Made by a program: the position numbers and the translations under genes. This document shows, piece after piece, positions 49,584-59,500 of a DNA stretch of 64,000 nt. The stretch is from Farysia itapuensis. Lineage: Eukaryota > Basidiomycota > Ustilaginomycetes > Ustilaginales > Ustilaginaceae. Where the stretch lies: contig JALBYC010000004.1 of NCBI GenBank assembly GCA_023212645.1, forward strand, positions 372,001-436,000, written 5' to 3'. The notes beneath the pieces are model-generated. The model was not told the origin of the DNA. It ran no database searches and saw only the letters and a list, made by a program, of their open reading frames with translations. Numbering within the stretch: the first letter of the stretch is position 1; the number at the start of each line of letters is the position of its first letter.

Positions 49584-51281
49584 TCATCGCCTGCTGCTCA
49601 CCTCACACGAAGACAATTGCGTCAATTGGGAGAGAATCGTGCTGTTGTTTGCCAGACCACCGAGCGTCGAGGGAGCACCGGACGCGGACGAGAGTTGTGT
49701 GCCTTTGGGTACGCACATGATGGGCGCTTTCACTTTGCTTCCTGATGGCGCCTGTACACCCGAGCCAGATGGCTTGGACTGCGATACTGCGCCGTCGCCC
49801 TGAGCCACAGCGGCAACAGGCGACACCGGCTTGATGGTCACGGTCTTGGCGCCGTCCTTCTTCTTGTCGTCAGCGTCTTGCTGCTTGACGTTGTCCGCGT
49901 CCTTCTTCTTCTTGCTCTTGCTAGGCTTGTTGATTCCGCCAAGGACGAGACCACCGGAAACAATGCCGAGCAGCACGTACACACCCGTGCGCTCATGGTC
50001 GTTCAAAGCTCTGTTAGCCTTCTTGGGCGACGACGAGCCAGACGATCCCGACTTGGCACCAGACCCGGAGCCTGAAGATCCCGCGTTGGCAGAAATCTCC
50101 TTGGCAGCAGAGGCAAAGGCACTCTTGGCCTGCTCAGTCACACTGGCGAGGGTGGATTTGGCAGTGTCGATGCTCTTACCCGCAGTCTCACTAGCAGCGT
50201 TCGCGATCTGCTTGTCGCCACTCTGAGCCTGGAAGTCTGAGATGAGTTCGGCAATGACGCCCTTGGCCTGCTCCTTGCCGCTGTCCTTGGTGTCGTGAGA
50301 GCTCATGTCTGACGCGTGCGAGATGGCCGACGAGGCGGAGACGCTGATGGCCTTGGGTTCGTCGTGAGCACGAGACGCCTCCTGGGGTTCAGACTGCTTG
50401 ACATGAGGTGAGGTGTACGAAGTCACGACAGGAATTTCGGGACCTGGAACGGGCGGGTCTGGGTAATAGGGAATCTGGATGTTGAAGGTCTCCTTCGCCT
50501 GGGGTGCCTTGTGCGGTGGCAAGCCTGGAGGAGTCGTCTTCTTAGCAGGTCCAGACTCATCGACGGTGCCGGGTGAGGCTTTTGCCGTAGCATCTCCAGC
50601 GAGTCCGTCGGCAGCGGCGTTGTGCACTCTGCCTGCTTCAAGGCTGGCTGGCGTGTCTGCCAGCTTCATGCTTCCCAAGGGCTTTTCGGCCTTGGCAACA
50701 GCTTCAGCAGTCTCTGGGTCCACGATGGGCGCGGGCTCCGACTCTTTGTCCGATGTGTTCGAAGACTGTTTCGTCGACGGCGGTGTTCCTCTGTTGGTCT
50801 TGACGCCGCCGTGGCTGGCAGCAGAGGGAGGAGCAACATTGGACTTTTCGCCTGCAGGTGCCTCCTTCCCCTTCTTTGGTTCGCTCTCTTTGCGCAGCGA
50901 TGCCAGCGTCGATTTCTTGCGAAGCTGTGGCGGCTGCGATGCGAGCTTGAGGGTGCTTCCATTGATCATCGAATCGCTGTTGACAAGACGCTTTACCAGC
51001 TCATCCTTGCGACCGGTAGAAGTAAGACCGCGAGACTTGAGCTCTGACTTGAGCTCGGCAACTTTCTTGCTCTCGTAAGCATCCCGCGTGCTGCTGAGAA
51101 GAACAGAAGAGGACAGACCCCTGGTCTGTTGGAAGACTTGCGGTTGTTGTTGCTGCTGCTGCTGAAGCAGTTGGTACTGATGGGCAAGTACAGCGGCCGA
51201 GGTCGATGTCTGCTGCGGACCTGGGGAGGTAGCTCGGGCGATTGGCTCCCTGAGCGTTCGACTGGCAACACGTCGAAGCAT
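49584..51281 (-). CDS. AIM34: Mitochondrial SAP-domain protein (Aim34-like)
   Basis: Single exon, 565 aa. The N-terminus (MLRRVASRTLREPIARATS) is a mitochondrial presequence, followed by a Gln run. A SAP domain lies at about 73-105 (KVAELKSELKSRGLTSTGRKDELVKRL); SAP folds bind nucleic acids. The middle about 300 residues are Ser/Ala/Lys/Glu-rich and disordered, with a Ser/Gly run (GSSGSGSGAKSGSSGSSS). A membrane helix sits at about 433-450 (GVYVLLGIVSGGLVLGGI), followed by a Lys/Asp-rich tail. Yeast Aim34 is a mitochondrial SAP protein of unknown role, needed for normal mitochondrial inheritance. Identity is by architecture only. Confidence 0.7.
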   Translation of the reverse strand: MLRRVASRTLREPIARATSPGPQQTSTSAAVLAHQYQLLQQQQQQQPQVFQQTRGLSSSVLLSSTRDAYESKKVAELKSELKSRGLTSTGRKDELVKRLVNSDSMINGSTLKLASQPPQLRKKSTLASLRKESEPKKGKEAPAGEKSNVAPPSAASHGGVKTNRGTPPSTKQSSNTSDKESEPAPIVDPETAEAVAKAEKPLGSMKLADTPASLEAGRVHNAAADGLAGDATAKASPGTVDESGPAKKTTPPGLPPHKAPQAKETFNIQIPYYPDPPVPGPEIPVVTSYTSPHVKQSEPQEASRAHDEPKAISVSASSAISHASDMSSHDTKDSGKEQAKGVIAELISDFQAQSGDKQIANAASETAGKSIDTAKSTLASVTEQAKSAFASAAKEISANAGSSGSGSGAKSGSSGSSSPKKANRALNDHERTGVYVLLGIVSGGLVLGGINKPSKSKKKKDADNVKQQDADDKKKDGAKTVTIKPVSPVAAVAQGDGAVSQSKPSGSGVQAPSGSKVKAPIMCVPKGTQLSSASGAPSTLGGLANNSTILSQLTQLSSCEVSSRR

Positions 51282-51706
51282 AATGAGCGTTGGAGATGGT
51301 GGTGGGTCAGAGGGCTGGCTGATGCCTTCTTCGCATGGGGAGGTGAGTGTGTGTTTATCGTCACATCGCTCTTAGACATGTATACAACCTTTGCAATACA
51401 AATTCAACCTTTCCTAACACCTCTATAATTAGAACTGTAATGAGACTCATCTTCTTCCGAAGAATTCCGCCAAAGGAAATGAAAAAATGGAAATGCTGCT
51501 CCACATACTCCGCTGCGAGAGACTCTCAATGGCCAGCCCGTACGTACACACGCGGATGTGGTAGACACGACTCCGCCAATGGGACTGTTCTCTGTGCGTA
51601 TGGTAATTGTAAATTGGAGATGCAATGCGTTGGACATGGTATAGTGCGTGTGATCCTGCGCGAAAAAGGATAGCATGCTTGGGAAGCGACGGTGTAAACG
51701 TATGCA
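51282..51706. other. Intergenic, SAP-protein promoter and upstream 3' end
   Basis: 425 bp with no coding signal; AT-richer than flanking DNA between 51360 and 51440. Confidence 0.5.
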
Positions 51707-52588
51707 TTATTGGCGACCAATGCCATCGCCTGGCCAGTCGATTATATCGACACTGATGAGAACAGCTACGAGCACGAGAGCAAGAACAAAGATCCCACTG
51801 ACAATCATCCAGCTGCTCTCGTGTAATGTTATCGGCTCAAAGCCTACGGCAAAGCCCTGATTGTTGCTGATGCTGTTGTAGCCAAAGGATGTGTCTCCAG
51901 GTGCAAAATAGCCTGGACCTGATGTAGCGGCACTGCCCAAGAGACGGGCATCGTCTTGGTCGTCATCCTCATCTTCATCCTCAGCAGCAACCTTTGCGGC
52001 ATCCCCGTTTGTCTCGATGTGTTGTTTGCTGGTTGAGGAAGCAGACCGGTCGGCTTTTGAGCTGGACCCTATGGAGAACAAGCGACTTTTTCGCGCAGTG
52101 CTGGAAGACAAGCGCGTGCTGTTTCCAGCTTCCAGGTCTACATCGAACAATGGCACCTCTGTCTCTTGCTCAGTGTCCTTGCCTTTACCAGATGTAGGTG
52201 TAGTGGCAGCAATCAAAGAAGCCTCAAAGGAGACATCAACCTTGCCATTTTTGAGCTGCGCTAGGGCAAGTGCTTCTTGTGCATCTCGATCGGTGCCGAG
52301 GATCCGTGTGCTGCGCGCAATACCTCTTCTGCTGGTCGTGTCCGTATTTGATATGCTTGGAATGGGAGGAGCTAGCGTGCGACTGCTTGACGCTTCAACA
52401 TGCCCATTGTGGTTCGTCAGCGTGCGAGAGTTTCCTGCATGTCTCTCGACGTCGAAGCTGGGATCGGGCGACGCAGCTATGAATCGAGTGACACTGGCTC
52501 GGACACCAGTATTGGGTGAGGCTGAGTTGGGACTCGGTGCTCTTGGCAGTACCGATTGCGGCAGCACTTTCTGCAGAGCCGTCGCCAT
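51707..52588 (-). CDS. Tail-anchored protein, unknown function
   Basis: Single exon, 293 aa; not recognised. The first about 200 residues are Ser/Thr-rich and likely disordered (ASSSRTLAPPIPSIS). An acidic stretch (EDEDEDDDQDDARLL) follows, then a conserved-looking block GPGYFAPGDTSFGYNSISNNQ and a C-terminal membrane helix at about 261-280 (IVSGIFVLALVLVAVLISV), leaving a 12-residue acidic tail. This is the layout of a tail-anchored or type II protein facing the cytosol. A longer opposite-strand frame (52017-53000) overlaps it but looks like its antisense shadow. Divergent from the hydrolase gene. Confidence 0.68.
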   Translation of the reverse strand: MATALQKVLPQSVLPRAPSPNSASPNTGVRASVTRFIAASPDPSFDVERHAGNSRTLTNHNGHVEASSSRTLAPPIPSISNTDTTSRRGIARSTRILGTDRDAQEALALAQLKNGKVDVSFEASLIAATTPTSGKGKDTEQETEVPLFDVDLEAGNSTRLSSSTARKSRLFSIGSSSKADRSASSTSKQHIETNGDAAKVAAEDEDEDDDQDDARLLGSAATSGPGYFAPGDTSFGYNSISNNQGFAVGFEPITLHESSWMIVSGIFVLALVLVAVLISVDIIDWPGDGIGRQ

Positions 52589-52930
52589 CCTACAACGTCA
52601 AGCTACAACACTTTTTCGAAAACACTCGACTGGTACATTCTTAGCATGGGCCAGCAGGTTCCGTCAAAGGGCGAGAAATGGCACCGTCAACAAGCGCAGT
52701 AGGGCGACGCGTCCTTTGGTCTTGTTCAGCAGCAGCTATGCACGTCCGAGACACCTGCGATGGGACGAGATGAAGCAAAGAGCGGATGGGGCCAAGAAGT
52801 GGAAGACGTTTCGCGTTTCGCTGCTGCGTGTGCAAATTCGGCACTCGGGCCGATCAAGTGATGTCAGAAATTGGCCGTGTTCAGAAAGGGTGAGAATGGA
52901 TTGCCGTGATACCCTGATGTCGACTGAAGA
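52589..52930. other. Divergent intergenic region
   Basis: 342 bp (408 bp if the hydrolase starts at 52997) between outward-facing starts. No gene seen. Confidence 0.45.
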
Positions 52931-54004
52931 ATGCCTGAACTCGCTGCACCTCTCTCTTCTACGTCCACGCAGCCAGACTTATTGTATTCAGCAGCCATGA
53001 GCCCTCTCACGTTCACTTACAAGGCCTTCACCAACACAGACGGCTCGCAGACCGACATTCCTCTCGATGTTTACCTGCCGTCCAAACAAGCCGGACCTGT
53101 AACGCCGGTAATCTGGATACACACTGGAGGCTTCTTGCAGGGCACGCGACGCTTTGTGCCGCCGCATTTGCTCAAGACAGTCGAAGAACTTGGTTTGGCG
53201 CTGGTCACGCCCGATTTCCGCCTATGTCCGCAGGTGAGCATCCAGCAAGTTCTGGAGGATGTAGCCGACAGTATTCGCTGGACGCTCGACGCCAAGGCCA
53301 GAGCTGCTTCCGGATTCGACTCAGAACAGCTCTTTTCGTCCGACTACATGCTTGGTGGCTCCAGCGCGGGAGGCTGGCCTGCTCTTCTGCTGGGCTTGGG
53401 ATTACACGATCTCGCTGCGTCACTGCCAAGCAAGCCAAAAGCAGTCTTTGCCATTTACGCCATTACAACAGTGACTGAGAGCCTGGCGCCATTCTTCTAT
53501 CAAGCCCAGAGACCGCTTTCATGGGCCGTTGACGGCAAACTCATTCAGCGCGAACCCTTAGAGGACGAAGGACATCTACAGAGGTGTATAGATGCTGAGC
53601 ACAATGTGTTGACAGGATGCCAAGTGCAGATCAGGACAGAAGCTCCTCCTGCAGCGAACCCTGTGCGCGCTGCGCTATACAACTTCGCCCGCCAGGAAGG
53701 CTGCTATCCCAGCCTCATTCTGACCAACCCAGCCCATACATCCTCCATCTGCACACCATCCCTCATTCAGGCCAAACTATCGGCTACGTCGCCCACGCAG
53801 GTGCCGGTACTGGTCTGTTACGGAGACGCTGATGAGAAAGTCCCTCCATCGCAGTCCATTCACGTTATCGAGGCTCTGAAACAAGTCGGATATACATCGG
53901 CAAACTTGCAAGTTCACATTGAGGAAGGGGCTGATCATCTCTTTGACATGGATCCCGAGAAAGCGGTATCCGGCCTCAGAGAATGGCTCGGTGCCCACAC
54001 ATAA
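52931..54004 (+). CDS. Alpha/beta-hydrolase fold esterase
   Basis: Single exon, 357 aa from ATG 52931; ATG 52997 (MSPLTFTYKAF) is an equally good start and gives 335 aa. The oxyanion motif is HTGG (IWIHTGGFLQG), a variant of the HGGG of hormone-sensitive-lipase-like esterases. The nucleophile elbow is GGSSAGGWPAL, and the acid and His are in CYGDADEKVPP and EEGADHLFDM. The sequence TPDFRLCPQVSIQQVLEDVADSIRW matches the same family. No signal peptide is present, so a cytosolic small-ester hydrolase is likely; the substrate is unknown. It lies between a tail-anchored orphan and a sugar-acid dehydratase-like gene, which may be chance. Confidence 0.83.
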   Translation: MPELAAPLSSTSTQPDLLYSAAMSPLTFTYKAFTNTDGSQTDIPLDVYLPSKQAGPVTPVIWIHTGGFLQGTRRFVPPHLLKTVEELGLALVTPDFRLCPQVSIQQVLEDVADSIRWTLDAKARAASGFDSEQLFSSDYMLGGSSAGGWPALLLGLGLHDLAASLPSKPKAVFAIYAITTVTESLAPFFYQAQRPLSWAVDGKLIQREPLEDEGHLQRCIDAEHNVLTGCQVQIRTEAPPAANPVRAALYNFARQEGCYPSLILTNPAHTSSICTPSLIQAKLSATSPTQVPVLVCYGDADEKVPPSQSIHVIEALKQVGYTSANLQVHIEEGADHLFDMDPEKAVSGLREWLGAHT

Positions 54005-54425
54005 TCTACATTAGAACCAGTAATGTTATGGCACATCTTTGGAGATGTTTTTCGGCGAGGTAACCTTTGTGCATGGCACAAGAATGGAAGGCGAATTGGC
54101 TTACCTGCGCGACCAGGCTATTCACTGTACGGCGTATGTCTGACCTGCAAGTCTTCGGACCGGTTCTCGTGAAGTGATTGCTTGGACACGGGGGCAAAAT
54201 TGAGAATCATGAAGGTGAGCCGCCAAAGTGGGACGAAGCCCCTCCACAAAGGAGAAAAGGACGGCCAATTCTGTCAAAATGGCAACGAGAATCGACGTGG
54301 ACGCAATTCCCGTCTCCCCCACTCTGAGCCTGCCTCTCCCCGCTCTGGAACCAGTGTGCACATATATATCCCCCTGCTACTACGGCGTAAACATCTCGCT
54401 CAGCTCTGAGTGTACTACGTACAAG
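54005..54425. other. Intergenic, promoter of the enolase-superfamily gene
   Basis: 421 bp without a supportable gene. A TATATA match lies at 54363-54368, about 60 bp before ATG 54426; it supports this start over an earlier in-frame ATG at 54280, which would put the element inside the coding region. Confidence 0.5.
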
Positions 54426-55998
54426 ATGACGCAAACGTCTGATTTGATCATCTCTTCCTATTCGATCCACGATGTTCGGTTTCCAACGTCCCTTACCGGC
54501 GATGGTACCGACGCCATGAACAAGAGTAAGTCTAAGCAATATGCTTGCAATGTTCCGAGGGAGCTGACCTTCAACCGAATTTGTGAAAACAGCTTGCGAC
54601 TACTCTGCTGCGTACGTCATATTGTATGCCGAGCCGAAACCTTCGGCCAGAGTGACGTCGTACCGGGGTCGTGAGGTAGAAGCGATCAACGGCCAAGTCA
54701 AGGAAGATGCTGAACTTCGCGGCTTCGGCATGACTTTCACCATTGGCAAGGGCAACGAGATCTGCTGTCAAGCCATTGCATCAATCGTCGAAGAGCTGCT
54801 GTTGGGCCGAGAGGTGGAGCCACTGTTTGCTGATATGGGGGCCACCTGGCAACACATGGTCTCGGATCCGCAGCTGCGATGGATCGGTCCGGAGAAGGGC
54901 GTGATCCACCTTGCCACTGCTGCTGTCATCAATGCTATCTGGGATCTGTACGCTCGATCCCGTAGCAAGCCGCTATGGAAGCTCATCTGTGACATGAGCC
55001 CGGAAGAGCTTGTGAAATGCATTCCTTTCCGGTACATTACGGACGCAATCACGCCTCAAGAAGCGCTCACGATTTTCCAAGACGCGGCCAAGGGCAAGCA
55101 AGAGCGAGAGACTGAGATGCTTCGTGATGGATACCCTGCCTATACCACCAGTGCTGGCTGGTCGGGCTATGACGATGCCAAAGTAGCTCGTTTGACCCGC
55201 TCGGCGTTGGAACAGGGCTTTAATCATTTCAAGCTCAAAGTTGGCGCCGATGTCGATGATGACATTCGACGCCTCACGCTGATGCGCTCAATCATTGATG
55301 ACCCAAAGGAGATGCCAGCCAAGCGCAAGGTACCAACACCGGCGTCTGTAGAAGGCAAGAATGCTGGACCTACCGGCTGTGTGGTCATGGTCGACGCCAA
55401 TCAGGTGTGGGATGTGCAAGAGGCGATTGACTACATGCACAAGCTGGCACCCCTAAAGCCGTGGTTCATTGAAGAACCTACCGCGCCAGACGATGCTCTG
55501 GGGCATGCTGCCATTCGTCGCGGCATCCAGCATCTGGGTATCGGTGTTGCAACTGGCGAGCACGCTCACAACCGCATGGTATTCAAGCAGCTTCTTCAAG
55601 CGGAGGCCATCGACGTTGTGCAGATTGACTCGTGTCGCCTTGCGGGTGTCAACGAGGTCCTCGCCGTCATGCTGATGGCCAAGAAGTTTGGCAAGATTGT
55701 CTGTCCACACGCTGGTGGCGTTGGACTGTGCGAATACGTGATCCATCTCAGTCTGATCGACTACATCTGCATTAGCGGCACGCACGAGCGCAACGTACTG
55801 GAATGGGTGGACCATCTCCATGAACACTTTGTCCACCCAGTCAGCATCAATGCATCTGGTCGTTACAACACGCCCACTGATGCTACCGGTGGTTACAGTA
55901 TCGAGATGCTTAAGAGCTCCATCGAAGACTACAGTTTCCCACATGGTTCCTACTGGAAGACGGGTGAGGCCCGGACTGGCCCGCCCACTGGTCATTAA
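54426..55998 (+). CDS. L-fuconate dehydratase-like enolase-superfamily enzyme (two exons)
   Basis: Exons 54426-54525 and 54593-55998 give 501 aa. The spliced start IHDVRFPTSLTGDGTDAMNK then CDYSAAYVILY matches bacterial L-fuconate dehydratases and human ENOSF1. Active-site residues: FKLKVG (Lys pair), VMVDANQVWD (metal Asp), IEEPTAPDD (metal Glu), GVATGEHAHNR (metal Glu) and CPHAGGVGLCE (catalytic His). The reaction removes water from a sugar acid to give a 2-keto-3-deoxy product. A loop PAKRKVPTPASVEGKNAG (around residue 298) is extra relative to bacterial forms. Substrate is inferred from the family and could be another aldonate. No targeting signal is seen. Confidence 0.87.
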
Positions 55999-56528
55999 AC
56001 TGCAAACAGTCGTGCACTGTATACTGTAATGGATTTGAAGAATACCACTTCTCTGAGTTGGATGCAAGGTCAACGGCGCCGGTACCGGATACCTCTGAGG
56101 GACTCGGTTCTATGCGTTCAGATCGAGCGCAACCGAGACACGGTCTGAGTTAGAATTACAGGCACATAGCAGCTAGCGCCACTGTCACAAGACCACCCAA
56201 TGGTGACGGTGATCCCCGCTTCTGACCGATAGTGTGTCGAGCCGAAGCAGGCTACTAGATGTACCGTCGGGACGGTGCCCCTTTGGGTGTGCGGCAGGGC
56301 TGTTGCCACCAATTCCGTGATAGTGTGTCTCTCTCCACTTTGTACCACCCTTTTTGGCCTTTTTCCACCATTTTTTTACTCTCGTTTTCGGTACTCGTAC
56401 CTTTTCCTTTGAAGCTTTTTTTGACTTTAGCCCTCATGGCGGTGATGAAGTTGTAGCAGTGCTCTTCCCCACTCCAATCTGCCCTCTGAGAGAAGAAGGG
56501 ATGCGCGGCCAGACTAGCAGCAGCAGCC
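55999..56528. other. Intergenic, promoter of the lipase gene
   Basis: 530 bp with no gene. T-rich runs at 56350-56425 (TTTTTTT tracts) lie 100-180 bp before the lipase start and may be poly(dT) promoter elements. Confidence 0.5.
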
Positions 56529-59500
56529 ATGGTCCTTGTCTCATCTCCCACTGGCATTCACGCCAAGCAAGCTCCAGTGTCCTCGCCGTCCAAGCAGTCT
56601 CCGTTCAACAAAGGCAGCAAGATGCTGGACAACGAGCTGCAAGACCAAACCGAAGCTGTGTCTTCTGCCTTTGAGCTGCCACCGCTCGATTTGGAGGAGC
56701 TGTCTCCGCTCCCACCCGCGCAGACTGCCTCTTCAGCTGGACCTTCCAATGCCCCGCCGGCCAACACATGGGCATCATCCCGTCGATCCGATGACTCTTC
56801 TCCCGCACTCGGTAGCCAGCGAGGTAGCAACGGCGTCGGTCCTGTTGACCCTGCATCTCAAAGTCCTACCGCGGCTCAATCTCGTCTCCAACGTCCCAAC
56901 CTCACAGTCAACGTTGAAAACCCAAAAGATGCACGGCCTCAAGCTGCTCGTTATGTCACCGTCTCAGCCATTCTTTCGCGCTCCAGCATGTACTATCCTC
57001 AAGATTCGTCACATCGAGACATACTACGCTCAACTACCGCCGAGTCAGCAGACCCTCTACTAGAGTCAGAAGAAGCAGCATCGTTCCTGCCAGATTTGAA
57101 CAACACCTCCCGGAACGTGCTTCGGCGTCGATCGCAGCACAAACGCCCGAGCAACGGCAGTGCTATTGAAGCTCTCGGGGCTCTCTTACTGCGCAAAGAT
57201 AGCTCCGGCAAGGTGGCAAGGCTCAGTTTCGAGCCTGATGACGCAAAGCAGAAACATCGACCGCTCCTGCAATCCTGGTCAAGCGCGCTCAACGTCTTGA
57301 GTAAAGGCAAGCTCGAGATCAAACTGCCCAACAGTGCCGCGCTCTCACGAGTCGGTGCTGACAACACCGAGACTATTGCAGAACGTCGAGCGCGCATGTG
57401 GAATAGTGTCTTGTCGCGAAAAGGGACGGTCGTAGAAGACCAACAGAACGGTTTTAGTAAGGTGAAAAGCAGAAGAGAAGGTCTCTCGTTCGAAATCAGT
57501 ACTACGGGCCGCAAACGAGCGCCAAGCACTCTTCTCGACTTGGACAGCTACCGACAGGCGCAGCAGCTGCAAGATAGCGATGCCGGACCCTCCAACCGAA
57601 ATGGTTTTCCCGGTCTCATCACGTTGAAGTCAGACAAGAGGCCGCAATTCAAGCCAAGGTCGATGTCTGAATTCGGCATTGGATCTGCTTTTTACGGCCA
57701 TGATCTGCCCGAAGCGCCGCCTAGTCCCATAGCCATGCCCGGTGCTTGGCACGGTGGGTCCACTTGGCGTTCCAGGCCCGGAGAAGGCTACGAAGAAGGT
57801 GCACTGCTTCTACCCCCACCTCTCCTGGACGATCATGGCAGTGACGCAAACAGCTTTGAGGGCTTGCTTGGCGTTCGTAGGATGCGCGAAATGGAGAAGG
57901 CTCGCAAACAAGCCGAACGTCTCGCAGCGCGCAACAGGCCAACGCATAAGGTAGGACCTCTCACTGCCCTCAGCAACTTTGTCATTGCGGCTCATGCGGC
58001 TGAAAGGTCAATCAAGAGGGCCAAAGGGCAGCGACAGGACAATAGAGCACCTTTGTTCGCTCGAAGCCAGACTGCGCCAACGGGACAGCTTTCTACCATG
58101 CTGAGTTCCCGCGATGTGCTCGATTCGTTGCCCGAATCTGTGCTGTCACCTCAAAGGACAAGTGCTACCGCCAATGATGCTTCCCCGAGGAGCTCGCCCA
58201 GTGCTGCGGTAGGGGCGGAGTCACTTAACGGCAAGAGCCCTGCGCTCAAGTCAGCAAGCCCTTCACACACTCCAACACGCAAATTGACTCTGTCACGTCG
58301 GGCATCACGCAGTAACTCCCTGGAGTTGGGCGGTCGTCATCTCAACACCCTGTTTGAGTCAGAGGCGTTCGATCCCGCCAACATCCCTGACCATGAACTA
58401 GACTCTCTGCCGCCTCTGTCATCTCCGTTACTTCGTCCGTCTTCGCAAGTATCCATAGCGTCTTCGTTGCGGGACTTTCCGCGTGGTCCTCGTTTGCTTC
58501 CCGTTCAGCTTTCGGTCCCCCCATCGCCATTTACGCCTCTGGCAGTCGACAATCGCAGAGACACCAAGAGCGCTGCTGCCGCTGGCGACTACTTGTCTGC
58601 TCGAAATATTCAGCCGGCTCCGGGTACGCCGCAACTGGGCCCTACCATGCTGAGTCTTCCGCCTTCTCCGTGGACGCCGTATCAGGATGGGTCTGGTCCC
58701 ATTGTGCATTTGCACTTGAACGCTAGTAGTTCGTCTCTCCGTCTCCCACCCGGTACGCCGCGTCTGATTCCGACACATCTGGAAATCCTGCCGTCGCCAT
58801 TCCCGACGGCTCCTTCGTCACGCAGAGGCTCTCTGACGCGAGATCCGAGCACGACCGCGGCGACAGCCTCTCGTCCGGCAAAAGGAACAAGCAAGCCGCC
58901 ATCTGTGCATGTCAAGGAAACAAGCCGCCCGGCCGTGATGGTTCGTAGCCAATCGCTGGAACGCTACAACGAGTTCGTCGACCGAAGCAGTGCTGAGCCT
59001 GGGCCGCAGGTAGGCATTGACGTCGTCGAGCTTTCGCCAATCGCTCGCCCAGCGAGCGGCGATCGTTCAACCTCTTACAGAGTTACTCCGGCAACCGTGC
59101 TCAAAAGTGCAACGGATGGCTCAACGATCACAAGCGATCAATCAGCCCGAGTCAACCATACTGTCGTTTCCGAGAACGAGGAAGTCGCGACCTCGATGCG
59201 TCGTACTTCCATCGATCATGGTCCGATGCATGTCGACTCATCTGGCCGACAACGTTCGTTTGTGCTTTGGTTCCTCATCGGCGACATTGGTCTACGAAAT
59301 GGCCATCGCAACTCGACTGATAAAGGGTTGTCTCCATCTCAGGAAGAGTATGGCGGCCTGATCGGAGTTGCCGTGCAAGTCTTTGGCTTTGCATTGTTCT
59401 TGGCAGCCCACGTGATCGATCTAGGGTATCAGGTGGGGGAGCAAGTCTCGCTCGTCCTGTGGTTCCTGCGCTGGACGTTCCTCAATCTCACTGGCCAGAC

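Noticed and set aside
50479..51078. 199-codon antisense frame in the SAP-protein gene
   Set aside because: Mirror of low-complexity Ser/Ala/Lys coding sequence; no own promoter space.
52017..53000. 327-codon plus-strand frame overlapping the tail-anchored gene
   Set aside because: Cys/Arg-rich shadow of the minus-strand gene, whose acidic run and clear C-terminal helix look real; the frame also crosses a divergent promoter.
54280..54425. Earlier ATG for the fuconate-dehydratase-like gene
   Set aside because: Would put a TATA-like element inside the coding region and adds a tail unlike the family; ATG 54426 fits better.
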